A stretch of 64,000 nucleotides of DNA from Bacillus sp. (in: firmicutes) (GCA_021208645.1 JAJOJL010000146.1:49812-113811); one strand, 5' to 3'. Shown: positions 18,518 to 28,144, numbered from the stretch's first letter. The notes: generated from the letters alone by a model not told the origin. Numbers and translations: made by a program.

Positions 18518-18698
18518 GTTTCACCTACCCCCTTTCTCTTCTTTACTTCTATTTTATAGAAAAATAATTGGATACTTTAGGAAATTATTGAAGTTTTCAA
18601 GAATTTTATTGGGTGTGTAACTGATTTTTATGAAATGAAAATGAGCGTTTTCACATATACATGGTGGAAGTATACCAAAGAAAGTGGGGAAAATATCA

Positions 18699-19406
18699 TT
18701 GGAAAACGAACGTTTGGAACCATACGAAGCAGCAAAGCAATTTATTGCTGCATATTATCCTTACTGCAACGCTGCATTAGTAGCTGGAAGTGCTGTGAGA
18801 GGGGGAGCAACGGCTACTTCCGATTTGGACATTGTTATTTTTGATGCTAGACTCCCAACCAGTACTAGAGAATCAATTTTTTATAATGGGTGGCCGGTGG
18901 AAGTTTTTGCCCATAACTTTTCCTCCTATAAACAACTTTTTGAGATAGATTTCGAGCGTGCCATCCCAACTCATCAACAGATGGTGAAGGAAGGCTTGGT
19001 TTTAAAAGATAATGGGTTAGTCTACTCCATTAAGCAAGAAGCGAAACAAATCCTCGAAAAGGGACCGATGCCTTGGACGGAAGAGACGATCACAATGAAG
19101 CGATATTTTATTTCCGATGCTTTAGACGATTTCATTGGGACGAACAGAAGGGACGAGGGATTGTTCATTGCAAACGCCCTTGGTGAATGGCTCCACGAAT
19201 TTTTTTTACGGACAAATGGTCAATGGATAGGAGAGTCAAAATGGATTATCCGTGCATTAAAACGCTATGATCCCATTTTTACGGAAGAGTTCGTGGCAGC
19301 GTTCGATGCTTATTATAAAGATGGGGAGAAAGACAAAGTTGTTGCTTTAACAGATAAAGTCCTTGCCCCCTTTGGCGGGAGATTATTTCACGGTTTTTCC
19401 ATGTAA
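18699..19406 (+). CDS. Pol-beta superfamily nucleotidyltransferase
   Basis: About 235 residues. The N-terminal minimal nucleotidyltransferase motif reads AGSAVRGGATATSDLDIVIF, with the G-S and D-x-D metal site intact. A helical C-terminal half follows. Related proteins include aminoglycoside adenylyltransferases and toxin-antitoxin MNTs; no partner HEPN gene is adjacent. The likely start is TTG at 18699 behind GTGGGG, with GTG at 18684 as an alternative. The substrate is unknown. Confidence 0.8.
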   Translation: MENERLEPYEAAKQFIAAYYPYCNAALVAGSAVRGGATATSDLDIVIFDARLPTSTRESIFYNGWPVEVFAHNFSSYKQLFEIDFERAIPTHQQMVKEGLVLKDNGLVYSIKQEAKQILEKGPMPWTEETITMKRYFISDALDDFIGTNRRDEGLFIANALGEWLHEFFLRTNGQWIGESKWIIRALKRYDPIFTEEFVAAFDAYYKDGEKDKVVALTDKVLAPFGGRLFHGFSM

Positions 19407-19542
19407 ATTATTAAATTCGAGGCTACTTCTGATTAATGGGGGTAGCCTATGGAACGTTCACAAAATCGTCACACTTTCGGCATCCTATCATCAGATGTAT
19501 CTATTACTATTAAATTATATCTTATTTTTTGGAGTGATGAGG

Positions 19543-19680
19543 ATGCATAAGTTAACGGATGAAATGCTTCTAGAGGTATATACCTTATCAAATGAACTAG
19601 GTCTTTCCGAAGAATTTGTGGTCCTAGTTATGGAGGAGCTTCAGCGGAGACAGTTACATCCCAATAACATCGCTTATTAA
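19543..19680 (+). CDS. sda: Sporulation histidine kinase inhibitor Sda
   Basis: A 45-residue protein, MHKLTDEMLLEVYTLSNELGL..., that lines up along its length with B. subtilis Sda (two short antiparallel helices, the LSDELL-like start and the ELQRR end). Sda binds KinA and KinB and blocks phosphorelay flux when replication is perturbed. ATG at 19543 has GGAG 8 bases upstream. B. subtilis sda has DnaA boxes in its promoter; I see none in the 130 bases upstream here, so replication control is not visible in the sequence. Confidence 0.82.
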   Translation: MHKLTDEMLLEVYTLSNELGLSEEFVVLVMEELQRRQLHPNNIAY

Positions 19681-19720
19681 GTTCACTATATAGAACAAAA
19701 CAAGCTGGAAACGACTATAA

Positions 19721-19750
19721 AAAAGACCAACTTTTAGGTTGGTCTTTTCT
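19721..19750. terminator. Bidirectional terminator
   Basis: AAAAGACCAAC/GTTGGTCTTTT with a 6-base loop, between sda and the convergent peroxidase gene. Confidence 0.88.
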
Positions 19751-19762
19751 TAATAAGTTTTA

Positions 19763-20863
19763 TTATTTTCCAGGTAAATTTGGCTTCGTAAATATTGGTA
19801 CTTCTCCACCTAAAGTTTTCAAGAAAGCAAGGAGATCTTCTTTTTCTTCGTCACTCAAATTAATGTCTCCCATGAACATATGCATGAAAATGGACTTGTT
19901 CGGATTGTCATCTCCGCCTCGGTTATAGAATTCAATAACCTCTTCAAGGGTCTCGATACTGCCATCGTGCATATATGGTGCCGTGTGAGTGATTCCATAG
20001 AGGCTCGGTGTACGGAACCTACCCATATCATCTTCATCTTCCGTAACACCAAATCTTCCTTGATCCTCTGAATTAAGACCAACATTGTAAAACATATTAT
20101 CTGACAGATTTTCTCCACCGTGACAAGTAATGCAAAAGGCTTTTCCTGCAAACAAATCTAGTCCACGAATTTCTTGTTCTGAGAGAGCATTCCTGTCTCC
20201 CTGTAAAAAGCGATCGTAAGGTGTGTCATTAATGATGATTTGTCGCTGAAAGGCAGCTAGAGCTTTACCTATATTTTCTTCTGTAATTCCATCTTCAAAA
20301 GCAGCGTAAAAGAGCTCTTCGTAGCCGTCAATTCCTGCCAGCTTTATGAGAAGTTCATCCAGGGGCATATTCATTTCATGTGGATCCTGAATTGGTCCTA
20401 ATGCCTGTTCCTCGAGAGATGCTGCTCTTCCATCCCAGAAGAATGAAGTATAGTAAGCGGAATTAATGATTGTCTGAGAGTTTCTAGCTCCATCTTTTCC
20501 ATCTATTGTTTCAAAAACCGCTCTTCCATCTCCGTAACCAAGCTCTGGGTCATGACAAGTTGCACAACTCACTTCATCGTTCCCTGAAAGACGAGGGTCA
20601 AAAAAGAGTACTTGCCCAAGTTCCAACACTTCCGCTGTCATTGGATTATCCTCTGGAATTGGAACCTCCCCCAATGGAACTAAGCCTTCCATAACTAATA
20701 AACGTTCCACCATTTGATCTACTTTTAGTGTATCTTGTTGTGTCTGTTCTACCTCTAACGGTTGCTGGATAGGGGTTGTGGCAATACTCTCATTGGATGA
20801 ACAGCCAATAAAGGTCACCGCAGCTAAAGGTAATAAAAATAAGCCTAAGATTGTTTTCTTCAT
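19763..20863 (-). CDS. Di-haem cytochrome c peroxidase/MauG family lipoprotein
   Basis: A 366-residue secreted lipoprotein (lipobox FIGC, Cys 21). Two haem sites are seen: CATCH at 100-104 (high-potential side) and CITCH at 244-248. The family block TAPYMHDGSIETLEEVIEFYNRGG follows. Bacterial CcpA reduces hydrogen peroxide with cytochrome c electrons; MauG relatives oxidise proteins. It stands alone. Together with NrfHA it shows that the cell has a cytochrome c maturation system and extracytoplasmic electron transfer. Confidence 0.92.
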   Translation of the reverse strand: MKKTILGLFLLPLAAVTFIGCSSNESIATTPIQQPLEVEQTQQDTLKVDQMVERLLVMEGLVPLGEVPIPEDNPMTAEVLELGQVLFFDPRLSGNDEVSCATCHDPELGYGDGRAVFETIDGKDGARNSQTIINSAYYTSFFWDGRAASLEEQALGPIQDPHEMNMPLDELLIKLAGIDGYEELFYAAFEDGITEENIGKALAAFQRQIIINDTPYDRFLQGDRNALSEQEIRGLDLFAGKAFCITCHGGENLSDNMFYNVGLNSEDQGRFGVTEDEDDMGRFRTPSLYGITHTAPYMHDGSIETLEEVIEFYNRGGDDNPNKSIFMHMFMGDINLSDEEKEDLLAFLKTLGGEVPIFTKPNLPGK

Positions 20864-20984
20864 AGTTGCATTACTCCCTATAAATTTTGACTTACTAAGA
20901 TTAATAAATTTGTTTCTATTTTTATTATAAAATTTATAGGAAGTGAGTTTTTCGTGATTTTATGAACAATCTGGTACAATTCTT

Positions 20985-21330
20985 TCCTTTTGGTGTTGTT
21001 TTTGAGTGAGGGAGAGGGGAGCTGAGTTTTTTTGATAGTTTGTTTTTCGGTTTAGGTGATTGTAGTGGGCCTTGGGGGGTTATTGATACTGGTATTTGTT
21101 TGGTGGTTATTTGACGTGATGGATCTTGGTTTGGTTGTTACCTGCAATTGTGTTGTTTAAACGGAGGTTTGAACATATCAAGAACTCCTACCTCCGTTTA
21201 TATGCCGTTTAAACGGAGGTTCAACCATATCCAAACCCTCTACCTCCGTTTATTCCCTTTTAAACCGAATTAGCCTCTAAATTCATCTCTCCTCCCGCCC
21301 CATCCCACAACAACAAAAAGCCCTCACTAA
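20985..21330. repeat. Imperfect long inverted repeat with two central hairpins
   Basis: The left part (to about 21150) is strikingly G/T-rich and C-poor on the plus strand. The right part (21220-21320) is C/A/T-rich and G-poor, and its reverse complement resembles the left arm. In the centre are two tandem copies, 52 bp apart, of AAACGGAGGT...ACCTCCGTTT (21159-21199 and 21211-21251). I find no gene in the 516-base gap. Confidence 0.6.
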
Positions 21331-21354
21331 CTCCATTAAAGTTAGTGAGGGCTT
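21318..21354 (-). terminator. glcB terminator
   Basis: A perfect 14-bp stem (AAGCCCTCACTAAC and its complement) with a 9-base loop and, on the minus strand, a T5 tail. Confidence 0.9.
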
Positions 21355-21380
21355 AAATAACAACAATCAACAAACTACCT

Positions 21381-23564
21381 TTACTTCAACGCTGACACTT
21401 TTTCTTTTACTTCTCGACGACGGCGATGCAAGATCGGTTCTGTGTAGCCACTTGGTTGCTCGACACCCTTCAACACTAACTCACATGCTGCCTGGAATGC
21501 TACCGATCCTTCATAATCCTCAGACATTGCCCTATACTCAGGATCATCTGCGTTTTGCTCATCAACCACCTTCGCCATTCGCTTCAAGGTCTCCATCACA
21601 TGCTCCTCCGTACAAACTCCGTGGTGGAGCCAATTGGCCATATGTTGGCTGGAAATTCGCAACGTTGCACGATCCTCCATTAAAGCCACATTATTAATAT
21701 CAGGAACCTTCGAGCAACCGACACCATGCTCTACCCAACGAACCACATACCCTAATATCCCTTGCGCATTATTGTCAAGCTCCTGTTGAATTTCCTCGGC
21801 TGTCCAATTTGGATTTTCCGCAACAGGAATTTGCAAAATTTTATCTGTATAGTCTTCATTCAGTTTTCCTAGTAATTCGTTTTGCACTTCCGAAACATCC
21901 ACTTGATGATAATGAAGGGCATGAAGGGTAGCAGCTGTCGGCGATGGAACCCAAGCCGTATTTGCCCCTGCCTTCAGGTGGCCAATCTTCTGTTTTAACA
22001 TGGCATCCATCAAATCTGGCATTGCCCACATTCCCTTACCAATTTGGGCATGGCCTTGGAAACCAACACCTAAACCAACGGCAACATTGGAATCCTCGTA
22101 TGCCTGTAACCACACAGAGGACTTCATATCGTTTTTGCGAATCATAGGTCCCGCTTCCATGGACGTATGCATCTCGTCCCCAGTCCTGTCTAAGAACCCA
22201 GTGTTAATGAACACGACCCTGTCCTTCACTTCGCGAATACATGCCTTTAAGTTCAATGATGTACGGCGCTCTTCATCCATGACACCAATTTTCATGGTAT
22301 GGCGCTCAAGTCCTAGCAAATCTTCTACTTTATTAAAAAGTTCATTGGCAAAAGCTACTTCCTTCGAGCCGTGCATCTTTGGTTTAACAATATAAATCGA
22401 TCCTTCTCGGGAGTTACGGAATCTACTGTTCCCTAATAGGTCATGCTTTCCTAATAACCCTGTTATTACCGTATCCATAATGCCCTCTGGGATTTCTTGT
22501 CCATCGGCTGTTAACACCGCATCCGTTGTCATTAGATGCCCCACATTTCGAACAAAAATAAGGGAACGCCCAGGCAACACAAGCTCTTCTCCTCCAACGG
22601 CATCCGTAAACACACGGTCTTCACTCAATCTTCTCGTGACAGCTTTTCCACCCTTATGAAAGGTTTCTGTCAAATCACCTTTCATAAGGCCTAGCAAATT
22701 TTTATATACGAGAACTTTGTCTTCTGCGTCAACGGCCGTAACAGAATCCTCACAATCCATGATTGTCGTTAATGCAGACTCTACTAAAATATCTTTCACA
22801 CCAGCACCATCTGTTTTGCCGATTGGATGATTACGGTCTACCTCCACAACTACATGAAGGCCATTATTGTTCAGTAAAAAACCAGCTGGAGCTTCCCCAT
22901 CTCCCGAATAACCAACTAGTTGATCTGAATCTGCAAGGGTTGCCGTCTCACCTCCTGCTAAAGAAACATGAAGTTCCCCATTGCTGACAGAGTAAGCCGT
23001 TGCATTTTTATGGGAGCCGTTTGTAAGTGGGAAGTTTGTATCTAAAAATTCTCTAGCAAAACTAATGACTTTTTCCCCACGGCGAGGGTTGTAGCCTTTA
23101 CCTTGCTCTGCTCCATCATCTTCGCTAATAGCATCTGTTCCGTACAAAGCATCGTACAAACTACCCCAACGAGCATTGGCAGCATTTAATGCATAGCGCG
23201 CATTATTTACAGGAACAACCAACTGAGGTCCTGCAACAGACGCCACTTCCCTATCCACATTTTCCGTTGTCACTTCGTAGTCAGGTACCTGCCCCTCCAA
23301 ATAACCAATCTTCGCTAAAAATTCCTTATACTCTTCAAAGGTAGCTTCACGATTCTCCTTATGCCAAACATTCAAAGCCTCTTGAAATTCCTCCCGTTTC
23401 TGTAAGAGCTCTTTGTTCCGTGGCATGAGCTCTTGTACAATAGTACTGAAACCTGTCCAGAACTGTTCTTCTCCTACCCCACTCTCTGGCAAAGCTTTCT
23501 CATTAATAAAGTCGTATAAAACTTTGGATACCTGCAGTTCGCCTGTTTTCACATATTGATTCAA
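21381..23564 (-). CDS. glcB: Malate synthase G
   Basis: A 727-residue enzyme of the G isoform, which is longer than the A form owing to an inserted domain. It condenses glyoxylate with acetyl-CoA to malate. Diagnostic stretches are [14 protein letters not shown], the [15 protein letters not shown] region, [18 protein letters not shown] and the [23 protein letters not shown] block near the C-terminus. No isocitrate lyase is beside it, so it may serve glycolate or glyoxylate use. A divergent LysR-type regulator adjoins it and may control it. Confidence 0.96.
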   Translation of the reverse strand: MNQYVKTGELQVSKVLYDFINEKALPESGVGEEQFWTGFSTIVQELMPRNKELLQKREEFQEALNVWHKENREATFEEYKEFLAKIGYLEGQVPDYEVTTENVDREVASVAGPQLVVPVNNARYALNAANARWGSLYDALYGTDAISEDDGAEQGKGYNPRRGEKVISFAREFLDTNFPLTNGSHKNATAYSVSNGELHVSLAGGETATLADSDQLVGYSGDGEAPAGFLLNNNGLHVVVEVDRNHPIGKTDGAGVKDILVESALTTIMDCEDSVTAVDAEDKVLVYKNLLGLMKGDLTETFHKGGKAVTRRLSEDRVFTDAVGGEELVLPGRSLIFVRNVGHLMTTDAVLTADGQEIPEGIMDTVITGLLGKHDLLGNSRFRNSREGSIYIVKPKMHGSKEVAFANELFNKVEDLLGLERHTMKIGVMDEERRTSLNLKACIREVKDRVVFINTGFLDRTGDEMHTSMEAGPMIRKNDMKSSVWLQAYEDSNVAVGLGVGFQGHAQIGKGMWAMPDLMDAMLKQKIGHLKAGANTAWVPSPTAATLHALHYHQVDVSEVQNELLGKLNEDYTDKILQIPVAENPNWTAEEIQQELDNNAQGILGYVVRWVEHGVGCSKVPDINNVALMEDRATLRISSQHMANWLHHGVCTEEHVMETLKRMAKVVDEQNADDPEYRAMSEDYEGSVAFQAACELVLKGVEQPSGYTEPILHRRRREVKEKVSALK

Positions 23565-23700
23565 TTTTCTCCGCTCCTTACTATAAATTATTCATCTAAA
23601 GACTGTTCCTTTTCTTATATCCATTTTATAATAAAACCTAACATGTGCTTAATACATATTTCGAATGAACAATATTCTTTTTAGTTATAGGAGGGATAAA

Positions 23701-24529
23701 ATGGATATACGGCAGTTACAGTATTTTTCAGAGGTAGCTAGACAACTAAGCTTTACAAAAGCCTCAGCAACATTACATGTGTCCCAGCCTTCCTTAAGTA
23801 AAACGGTCAAAAATCTCGAAAGTGAATTAAGGTGTTTCCTTGTTTTATCGTTCGTCAAAAAAACTAGAACTTACAGATGCTGGGAAAGCAGTTCTCACCA
23901 ATACAAAACAAGTATTAGAAGCGTTCGACAATTTAACATCTGAACTCTCTGATTTAATGGAATTGAAAAAGGGGGAAATTAAAATCGGCCTACCTCCCAT
24001 CGTTGGCGCTGCTTTCTTCCCTAAGCTTATTAGCAATTACAAGGAGGCGCACCCCCATATCAACATTACCTTAACGGAAGTTGGCTCTAAGGTTATAAAA
24101 GAAGGTGTAGAGGATGGCACCTTAGATATTGGCATCATTTGTAATGTACCAATTCATCATGAAAGCTTTGAAATTATTGAATTTACGAAGGATCCGTTAA
24201 TGCTCCTTACCCATAAGGACAATCCTTTATCTCAGAAGGAATCTGTGCTATTAGAAGAGGTTGCCAATGAGTCCTTCATTATGTATCGCCATGATTTTTC
24301 GTTACACGACCGTATACAAGAAGAATTTAGGAAAAGAAATTTCCAGCCACATGTGGTTTGTGAAAGCTCCCAAAGGGATTTTATGATTGAAATGGTGAAG
24401 ATGAAATTCGGGGTTGCTCTACTTCCCAGTAAGATTGCCTTGGAAATGAATCAACCAGAAATTAGTGCCATTACCCTTGAAGATTGCTTTATTCCCTTAG
24501 AGTTAGGAGTTATATGGAAAAAAAAATAA
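23701..24529 (+). CDS. LysR family transcriptional regulator, frameshifted
   Basis: An N-terminal winged HTH (MDIRQLQYFSEVARQLSFTKASATLHVSQPSLSKTVKNLE) is followed by a substrate-binding domain (IKIGLPPIVGAAFFP... to the C-terminus). One A too many in TTAAGG (23829-23830) breaks the frame; removing it gives LESELGVSLFYRSSKKLELTDAG, the normal family sequence. It is divergent from malate synthase G and so is a candidate regulator of it. The full length of about 275-290 residues is normal. Confidence 0.88.
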
Positions 24530-24673
24530 ATACCAACCTTTTGCAGTAAAGGAGTTTATTAACGCGGCGAAAAGAGTTTGCCGCAAACTAAAATTTTTTT
24601 ATATACCATTTTTCAAAATCCAAGGAGTTTTTCGAAAAAATAGACACCCGCACAGTCAAATAGGTCCTTTTCC

Positions 24674-24682
24674 CATAGCCTA
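24674..24682 (+). promoter_or_regulatory. SigK-type -10 element
   Basis: CATAGCCTA fits CATAnnnTA, about 65 bases before a YjcZ micro-gene. The AC of a -35 is not at the usual spacing, so this is the weakest of the set. Confidence 0.4.
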
Positions 24683-24748
24683 TAGTGAGAAGAGGGCTAT
24701 CCCCCACATTTTACGGCCCCTTTCAACTAAAAAAGGAGGGACGAGAAA

Positions 24749-24868
24749 ATGTCACACAGAACACAAAGAGATACGGTATTTAGTGGTTTTGCTTTTGTAT
24801 TAGTGGTGTTTATACTCCTAGTAATTATCGGTGCTGTAACTGTCGGCGGCGGTTATGGATACTTCTAA
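24749..24868 (+). CDS. YjcZ family sporulation micro-protein (copy 1), 39 aa
   Basis: MSHRTQRD head, then a hydrophobic helix with the family signature GFAFVLVVFILLVIIGA and a GGGYGYF tail. YjcZ proteins are very short membrane or coat-associated peptides made in sporulating bacilli. AAAGGAGGG lies 8 bases before the ATG. It is one of four such genes in 4.5 kb. It ends close before copy 2. Confidence 0.85.
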   Translation: MSHRTQRDTVFSGFAFVLVVFILLVIIGAVTVGGGYGYF

Positions 24869-24969
24869 AAATTGAAGTTCAGGAGACTGGAACCTTCTCC
24901 ATTAGGGTCTGTGGTCTGCATAACAGAACAGAAAAAAGCCTAATTTCAATGTAATAGGTAATTGCACAA

Positions 24970-24996
24970 ACACAATATTACTTTCAGCATAGGTTA
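24970..24996 (+). promoter_or_regulatory. SigK-type promoter of YjcZ copy 2
   Basis: AC (24970-24971), 16-bp spacer, CATAGGTTA (24988-24996), fully matching AC-N16-CATAnnnTA. Confidence 0.65.
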
Positions 24997-25061
24997 GATA
25001 GTAAAGGGAGGGCCAATTGGCTTCCCTTTGTGATGGCAAATTTCAAAGGAGGTTGAAAAGA

Positions 25062-25151
25062 ATGCATTTCGCAGGTGGTTTCGCGCTAGTGCTAGTGCTG
25101 TTCATCCTCTTAGTAATTATTGGCGCTGCTGGAATCGGTTATGGCATTTAG
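25062..25151 (+). CDS. YjcZ family sporulation micro-protein (copy 2), 29 aa
   Basis: MHFAGGFALVLVLFILLVIIG with a short AAGIGYGI tail; practically only the hydrophobic YjcZ core. AAAGGAGG lies 8 bases before the ATG. It has its own SigK-type promoter and a strong terminator, so it is transcribed alone in the late mother cell (inference). Confidence 0.85.
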   Translation: MHFAGGFALVLVLFILLVIIGAAGIGYGI

Positions 25152-25166
25152 TCTAAATAGAACATT

Positions 25167-25211
25167 AAAAGGTGTGTATCTTGGTCTGGGACCAAAGGAC
25201 ACACCTTTTTT
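25167..25211 (+). terminator. Terminator after YjcZ copy 2
   Basis: AAAGGTGTGT/ACACACCTTT stem with an inner TGGTC/GACCA helix and a T6 tail. Confidence 0.85.
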
Positions 25212-25215
25212 ATTA

Positions 25216-25388
25216 GGCTCTGTTAGTGGATAGTGTTGATTTTTCTATATACGTTGATTTTGCGAAAGGAGCGAGACTCCTGCGGGAAAAGCAACAGCTG
25301 AAGACCCCGCAGGGACGAGGAGGCTGAAGCGTTGCCCGCGGAAAGCGAGCTCCTGTAGCAAAAATCAACAACAAGGACTAACAGAGCC
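25216..25388. mobile_element. MITE copy 1 (173 bp) with 8-bp target duplication
   Basis: Perfect 12-bp terminal inverted repeats (GGCTCTGTTAGT) within imperfect 29-bp ends that continue to GTTGATTTTT. The flanks are direct repeats TTTTATTA (25208-25215 and 25389-25396). It has no coding capacity. Copy 2 at 40092-40263 is nearly identical. The 8-bp duplication and GG ends suit an ISL3- or IS6-type transposase, not present here. Confidence 0.85.
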
Positions 25389-25552
25389 TTTTATTAAAGT
25401 CTAAATATATATTAATTTGTTGCCACTGACATAAATCTTCATGTTCCATAGGTCTGAAACCTCATTTTTTCCTTGTCCATAGGAAAAGGGCGTTTACACT
25501 AATAACATTAACCAAGAGACAGAATAGGATAATTTTAGAGGGTGTGGTGCAA

Positions 25553-26005
25553 TTGGCAAAATCCTACAACGAACAGCAAATACTGGAAACAGTCAGAGTA
25601 ATCCACCGAAACCTTGCCCTTATAGTTGCCATCTTATTACTCACTGGACAACTTTCCATCGTGGGAGTTTTTGTTTCACCAAGGGGGTTTCGATTTACAT
25701 TAGCAGGTCCAATTACTGGATTAGGGAGAATTCAGAGTAAAACAGGAAATGTTGCTGTCAATTTAATTATCAGTTTTTTAAATATAATTATTGCTAAGCT
25801 ATTAATCTTAGATCAATTTAACGTGTCAGGAAGCGTTTTGACACCTGACGGATTCACTATAAATGTTGGGGGTCCTATCATGGGTCTCAGTAGAGTTACA
25901 GCGAGAATACCTGATTTTAATAACTACTTAGATAACTTTGATAAACTAGTCTGTAAATTTTTTGGCTTCGACCCTCATGTGGTGAAAAAGTATAGAAAGA
26001 GGTGA
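25553..26005 (+). CDS. Hypothetical membrane-associated protein
   Basis: About 150 residues, family not recognised. Two hydrophobic segments (LALIVAILLLTGQLSIVGVFV and VAVNLIISFLNIIIAKLLIL) are each followed by a similar stretch ending in a GPI-G-LSR/GLGR turn (RFTLAGPITGLGRI; TINVGGPIMGLSRV). The protein therefore looks like an internal duplication. The start is uncertain: TTG at 25553 has AGAGGG 10 bases upstream; GTG codons at 25544 and 25547 are nearer. Its stop overlaps the ribosome site of the next small gene. It lies among sporulation micro-genes. Confidence 0.65.
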   Translation: MAKSYNEQQILETVRVIHRNLALIVAILLLTGQLSIVGVFVSPRGFRFTLAGPITGLGRIQSKTGNVAVNLIISFLNIIIAKLLILDQFNVSGSVLTPDGFTINVGGPIMGLSRVTARIPDFNNYLDNFDKLVCKFFGFDPHVVKKYRKR

Positions 26006-26010
26006 TTTCC

Positions 26011-26124
26011 ATGCCTTTAACTAATATTCCTGCAGTGAAAACAGGTAAAATACCAGCATTTTTTATTGGTATTTCCGTCATAATTTTTATCTACTTCTTT
26101 ACAGAATTTAAAGACGAAGATTAA
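26011..26124 (+). CDS. Small single-helix membrane protein, 37 aa
   Basis: MPLTNIPAVKTGKIPAFF leads into one hydrophobic helix (FFIGISVIIFIYFF) and an acidic tail (KDED). AGAGGTG, seven bases before the ATG, overlaps the upstream stop codon. It is therefore cotranscribed and probably coupled with the duplicated-helix protein. A terminator follows 40 bases on. Function unknown. Confidence 0.65.
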   Translation: MPLTNIPAVKTGKIPAFFIGISVIIFIYFFTEFKDED

Positions 26125-26162
26125 GAATTATAGTTTTAACCAAATAAATCTGCGCACAGCAA

Positions 26163-26197
26163 AACAGTAAAGAAACGAATCCTTTACTGTTTTTTTA
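26163..26197 (+). terminator. Terminator
   Basis: AACAGTAAAG/CTTTACTGTT stem, 9-base loop, T7 tail. Confidence 0.88.
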
Positions 26198-26220
26198 TAT
26201 TGTAAATCTAACCTCTCCCC

Positions 26221-26532
26221 CTAAAACAAATATGGGAAAGAAAAGCTGACGATAAAATAAACAACAGCGCCAATTAGAAATGGATTTAAGGAGAGCTTTG
26301 GCTTTTCATTTTCATGAACATAGTGCCCCCCTGATTGAGCAATGCTCGCTGCCGTAGAGGCTTTGGAATAGCCGTCTCCTGAGCTAGAAAAGAAAAAGGA
26401 GATGATCATACCAGCCGCCCCCACAAAAAAAGAAGCTTCTGTCCAATGCATCGTAGTATAATAACCAACTGCCAGCGTAATGCCTAATATACTAAGAAAA
26501 CTGATAAACATATAGAAAATAAATTTTTTCAA
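26221..26532 (-). CDS. Small membrane protein, DUF5316-like
   Basis: A 103-residue protein with three hydrophobic helices (two N-terminal, one C-terminal) and a polar loop containing GGHYVHENEK. It looks like the DUF5316 group of Bacillaceae membrane proteins, but I am not certain of the family. It stands alone, convergent with the preceding unit. Function unknown. Confidence 0.6.
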   Translation of the reverse strand: MKKFIFYMFISFLSILGITLAVGYYTTMHWTEASFFVGAAGMIISFFFSSSGDGYSKASTAASIAQSGGHYVHENEKPKLSLNPFLIGAVVYFIVSFSFPYLF

Positions 26533-26772
26533 TGAATGGACACGTCCTTTCCATAAAATAATATCTTCTATTCGTTGTACGATTAAAGAAAGTAAAAAGT
26601 TTCAAAATGCCATTCAATTCCCTGTCTCATCGAAAATTCACTTAACTGTAAATCTTTTGTACATAAATTGTAACAATTATAAACTGCACGCACCATTAAC
26701 ATCTTTATAATAAAGTTAAAGTTATATTTATAGTAAGTGTAACAAAAATAATACGAAGTGCGGTGATGAATA

Positions 26773-27986
26773 ATGCATGGTAAGCATCCACATGGCGGAG
26801 GACACCAGGGAGGACATCCTCATGGCAACGGACATCCAGGAGGACACCCAGGGGGCCATCCAGGTCAAAGCGTGATAGATTATGATAAAGATCCTTTATA
26901 GTTATTTGGGAAGTAACGAGAGCTTGTGAATTGAAATGTGTCCATTGTCGGGCAGACGCTCAATTTAAACCACACCCAAATGAATTAACTCATGAAGAGG
27001 GTATTAAATTAATTGATGAAATTTATGAAATGAACAACCCGATGCTTGTTTTTACAGGCGGAGACTGTATGCTGAGGGAAGATTTATATGCTTTATCTGA
27101 ATACGCTGTAAAAAAAGGTATGCGCGTATCCATGACTCCAAGTGCTACAGATAATGTAACAAAGGAAAAGATGCAACAAGCGAAAGACGTTGGTTTATCC
27201 CGTTGGGGTATCAGCTTAGACGGTCCGACACCGGAAATTCATGATCACTTCCGGGGAACGACAGGTTCCTTTGACTTAACTGTAGAAAAAATTAAGTACT
27301 TAAATGAATTAAATATGCCTTTACAGATCAACACCGTAATTAGCCGCTACAACTATGATAGCTTAGAGCAAATGGCGGAGCTCGTTGGTGAACTGAAAGC
27401 GGTAATGTGGTATATTTTCTTACTTGTACCAACAGGTCGTGGACAAATTGACGACTGTTTGACACCTGCTGAGCATGAGAAAGTGTTCCGCTGGTTATAC
27501 GAGCTTGGAAAGACGGCTCCATATGATATTAAAACAACGGCAGCACAGCATTACCGCCGTGTGGTAATCCAGCAAAAGGCTCGGGAAAATGTTATTAACA
27601 AAGGGGAAATTCGTTACGAAGATTCCATAAATGACACAGCTTATCTCATCGACGGATTAAAGCGTGCTCCTAAAGGGGTAAACGACGGGAACGGTTTTAT
27701 CTTCGTTTCCCACACAGGTGACGTTATGCCAAGTGGATTATTGCCTATTGTTGTAGGAAACGTCCGGGAAAAAGCCCTAGCAGAAATTTACCGGGAATCT
27801 CCAGTATTAAAAGAGATTCGTAACCCTGACCTTTATAAAGGGAAATGTGGTGTCTGTGAATTCCGTTATATTTGCGGAGGGTCAAGATCAAGAACGTATG
27901 CAATGACAGGGGATTACTTGGAAAGTGAACCATTCTGTGTCTATATTCCAGAAGCAATGCGGAAAAAGGATTCCGCAACTGTATAG
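26773..27986 (+). CDS. Radical SAM/SPASM protein with His/Gly-rich N-terminus, frameshifted
   Basis: The catalytic part has the [4Fe-4S]/SAM motif TRACELKCVHC, GGDCMLR, and a C-terminal SPASM cluster region (CGVCEFRYICGGSRSRTYA). It looks like the TIGR04053 (BA_1875-like) family. The long open frame begins only at a TTG inside the CxxxCxxC motif. Upstream, an ATG at 26773 (GGTGAT before it) opens a 42-codon frame: about 30 residues of His, Gly and Pro (12 or so His), then DYDKDP. One added base at 26893-26895 joins DP to FIVIWEVTRACELKC without loss. So this is one gene of about 404 residues with a His-rich, probably metal-binding, extension. Confidence 0.8.
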
Positions 27987-27999
27987 TAAGAAGTATTCT

Positions 28000-28036
28000 A
28001 GGGTGTGCCAACGACTGGCAGACCCTTTGATTTTTC
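28000..28036 (+). terminator. Terminator of radical SAM gene
   Basis: AGGGTGTGCCA/TGGCAGACCCT stem (one G-G mismatch), 5-base loop, T-rich tail. Confidence 0.8.
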
Positions 28037-28116
28037 TTTGTCCTGTCTTTGCCCCAAAACCACTGCAACTGCTCAATTTGTCATCCAATTTATCTTCTAC
28101 TCTTTTATTTATCTAT

Positions 28117-28144
28117 ACAGGCATTGCTAATTTTTCATATATTA
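28117..28144 (+). promoter_or_regulatory. SigK-type promoter of YjcZ copy 3
   Basis: AC (28117-28118), 17-bp spacer, CATATATTA (28136-28144). Confidence 0.62.

Noticed and set aside
18699..19406. Nucleotidyltransferase as half of a HEPN-MNT toxin-antitoxin pair
   Set aside because: No HEPN-like gene adjoins it; the next gene is sda.
19418..19450. AGGCTAC...GTAGCCT hairpin as a terminator
   Set aside because: It has no T tract; it may merely be a stem in the sda leader.
21060..21250. T-box or metabolite riboswitch upstream of glcB
   Set aside because: The region is downstream of glcB on its strand, and no T-box or known aptamer core is visible.
26773..26901. His/Gly/Pro-rich short frame before a radical SAM gene read as a RiPP precursor and its modifying enzyme
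   Set aside because: The short frame ends right where the enzyme lacks its own N-terminus. A single added base fuses them and restores the pre-motif sequence FIVIWEVTRACELKC, so it is the N-terminus of the enzyme.
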